NCBI GenBank assembly: GCA_009700405.1
Contig: WLMD01000011.1
Coordinates: 1 to 23,946, forward strand
From: Actinomycetota bacterium
Lineage (GTDB): Bacteria > Actinomycetota > Actinomycetes > Nanopelagicales > Nanopelagicaceae
Direction: 5' to 3'
Length of the DNA stretch: 23,946 bases
The position numbers and the translations under genes are program-made. A model generated the notes under the pieces. The model was given only the letters and a program-made list of their open reading frames with translations. It had not been told where the DNA came from and made no database searches. Shown here piece after piece: positions 23,323 through 23,946 of this stretch (within the stretch, counting starts at the first letter, position 1; each line of letters opens with the position of its first letter).

Positions 23323-23946
23323 TCGCAAAGTTATTCGCAGGGCGCTAGTTAGCGTTTATGACAAGAGCGGGCTTATCGAACTGGCAACTTCCCTTAATGC
23401 GGCTGGAATCGAAATACTTTCCACGGGATCTACAGCGCAAAGTATTCAGGCTGCAGGAATTCCTGTTACGCAGGTAAGTGAGTACACGGGCTTTCCGGAA
23501 ATTATGGGAGGTCGAGTTAAGACCCTACATCCGCGCATTCATTCGGGAATACTTGCAGATCAAGATAATCCAGATCACATGCGCCAAATATCTGAACATG
23601 ACATCGCTCCTTTTGATCTTGTCGTAATCAATCTTTATCCCTTCGAAGCGACAATTGCCTCAGGTGCAAACTTTGCTGAATCTATTGAACAAATCGATAT
23701 TGGCGGACCTTCTATGTTGCGAGGTGCAGCCAAGAATCACGGATCGGTAGCGGTCATTTGCAAGACGTCTCAGTACCCTCAATTGCTAGAAGCGATTTCA
23801 TTAGGTGGTTTTACTCTTCAGCAGCGCACTGAATTGGCGTTAGAAGTTTTCAGAACCACCGCGCAATATGATCTGGCGATAGCGAATTGGCTTGGAGTCG
23901 ATAATAATTCTGCACTGCCATCGTGGTTTGGAAGAGTGTGGTCGCA
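23315..23946 (+). CDS. purH: Bifunctional AICAR formyltransferase/IMP cyclohydrolase PurH, 3' partial
   Basis: The first 210 codons are present, then the window ends in frame with no stop. The N-terminal IMP cyclohydrolase (MGS-like) domain is clear: RRALVSVYDKSGL, STGSTAQSIQAAGIPV, GGRVKTLHPRIHSGIL, VVINLYPFEATIA and DIGGPSMLRGAAKNH in family order. The start is GTG 23315, 5 nt after GGAGAG and overlapping the purN stop by 8 nt. PurH performs the last two steps to IMP, the substrate of GuaB encoded upstream in this window. The formyltransferase half lies outside. Confidence 0.96.
   Translation, partial: MSDRKVIRRALVSVYDKSGLIELATSLNAAGIEILSTGSTAQSIQAAGIPVTQVSEYTGFPEIMGGRVKTLHPRIHSGILADQDNPDHMRQISEHDIAPFDLVVINLYPFEATIASGANFAESIEQIDIGGPSMLRGAAKNHGSVAVICKTSQYPQLLEAISLGGFTLQQRTELALEVFRTTAQYDLAIANWLGVDNNSALPSWFGRVWS

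Overview
The window reads as a gene-dense chromosomal segment of an actinobacterium with moderate, AT-leaning base composition. The lineage evidence is a WhiB-family Fe-S regulator of the WhiB3/WhiD type, a His-tailed GroEL1-type chaperonin, a GuaB3 paralogue, and a DUF6350/PerM-like membrane protein between sucD and purN. Gene order matches two Mycobacterium tuberculosis blocks as I recall them (tsaE-tsaB-rimI-tsaD-groES-groEL1-whiB3...guaB2-guaB3, and uvrD1-sucC-sucD-perM-purN-purH). Very short intergenic spaces, many overlapping starts and stops, GTG starts and a shortened IMP dehydrogenase suggest a streamlined genome. A freshwater or marine planktonic actinobacterium (Nanopelagicales-like) is my guess, not something the sequence proves.

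Layout. 1-5283: the end of a branched-chain-amino-acid-type (LIV) ABC importer (ATPase fragment, two permeases, substrate-binding protein) followed by a large secreted alpha/beta hydrolase, closed by a strong intrinsic terminator. 5320-7845: four translationally coupled genes, tsaE-tsaB-rimI-tsaD, for tRNA t6A synthesis and N-terminal acetylation. 7859-9905: a promoter and CIRCE operator followed by groES-groEL. 9923-10684: a divergent ROK/polyphosphate-glucokinase-like gene. 10688-12040: divergent whiB3-like and MerR/B12-binding regulators, with an exact tandem 21-bp repeat between them. 12065-15841: guaB-guaB3-guaA, the GMP branch of purine synthesis. 15886-17257: a secreted cyclophilin convergent with a PIG-L deacetylase. 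17316-19547: pcrA/uvrD1 helicase. 19594-23946: sucC-sucD, a PerM-like membrane protein, purN and the start of purH.

Most genes are housekeeping. The most unusual part is the regulator pair at 10688-12040. The MerR protein carries the W-x9-EH and ExH cobalamin-contact motifs of the CarH/LitR adenosylcobalamin photoreceptors. It faces a redox-type WhiB gene across 162 bp containing two abutting copies of a 21-bp sequence (two DNA helical turns), which suggests a light- and redox-responsive regulatory switch. Other points of interest are an IMP dehydrogenase with its CBS (Bateman) domain cleanly missing, a GuaB3 lacking the catalytic cysteine, and the LIV importer paired with a secreted hydrolase. 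No gene-free stretch exceeds 300 bases. I saw no rRNA, tRNA, CRISPR array or insertion sequence.
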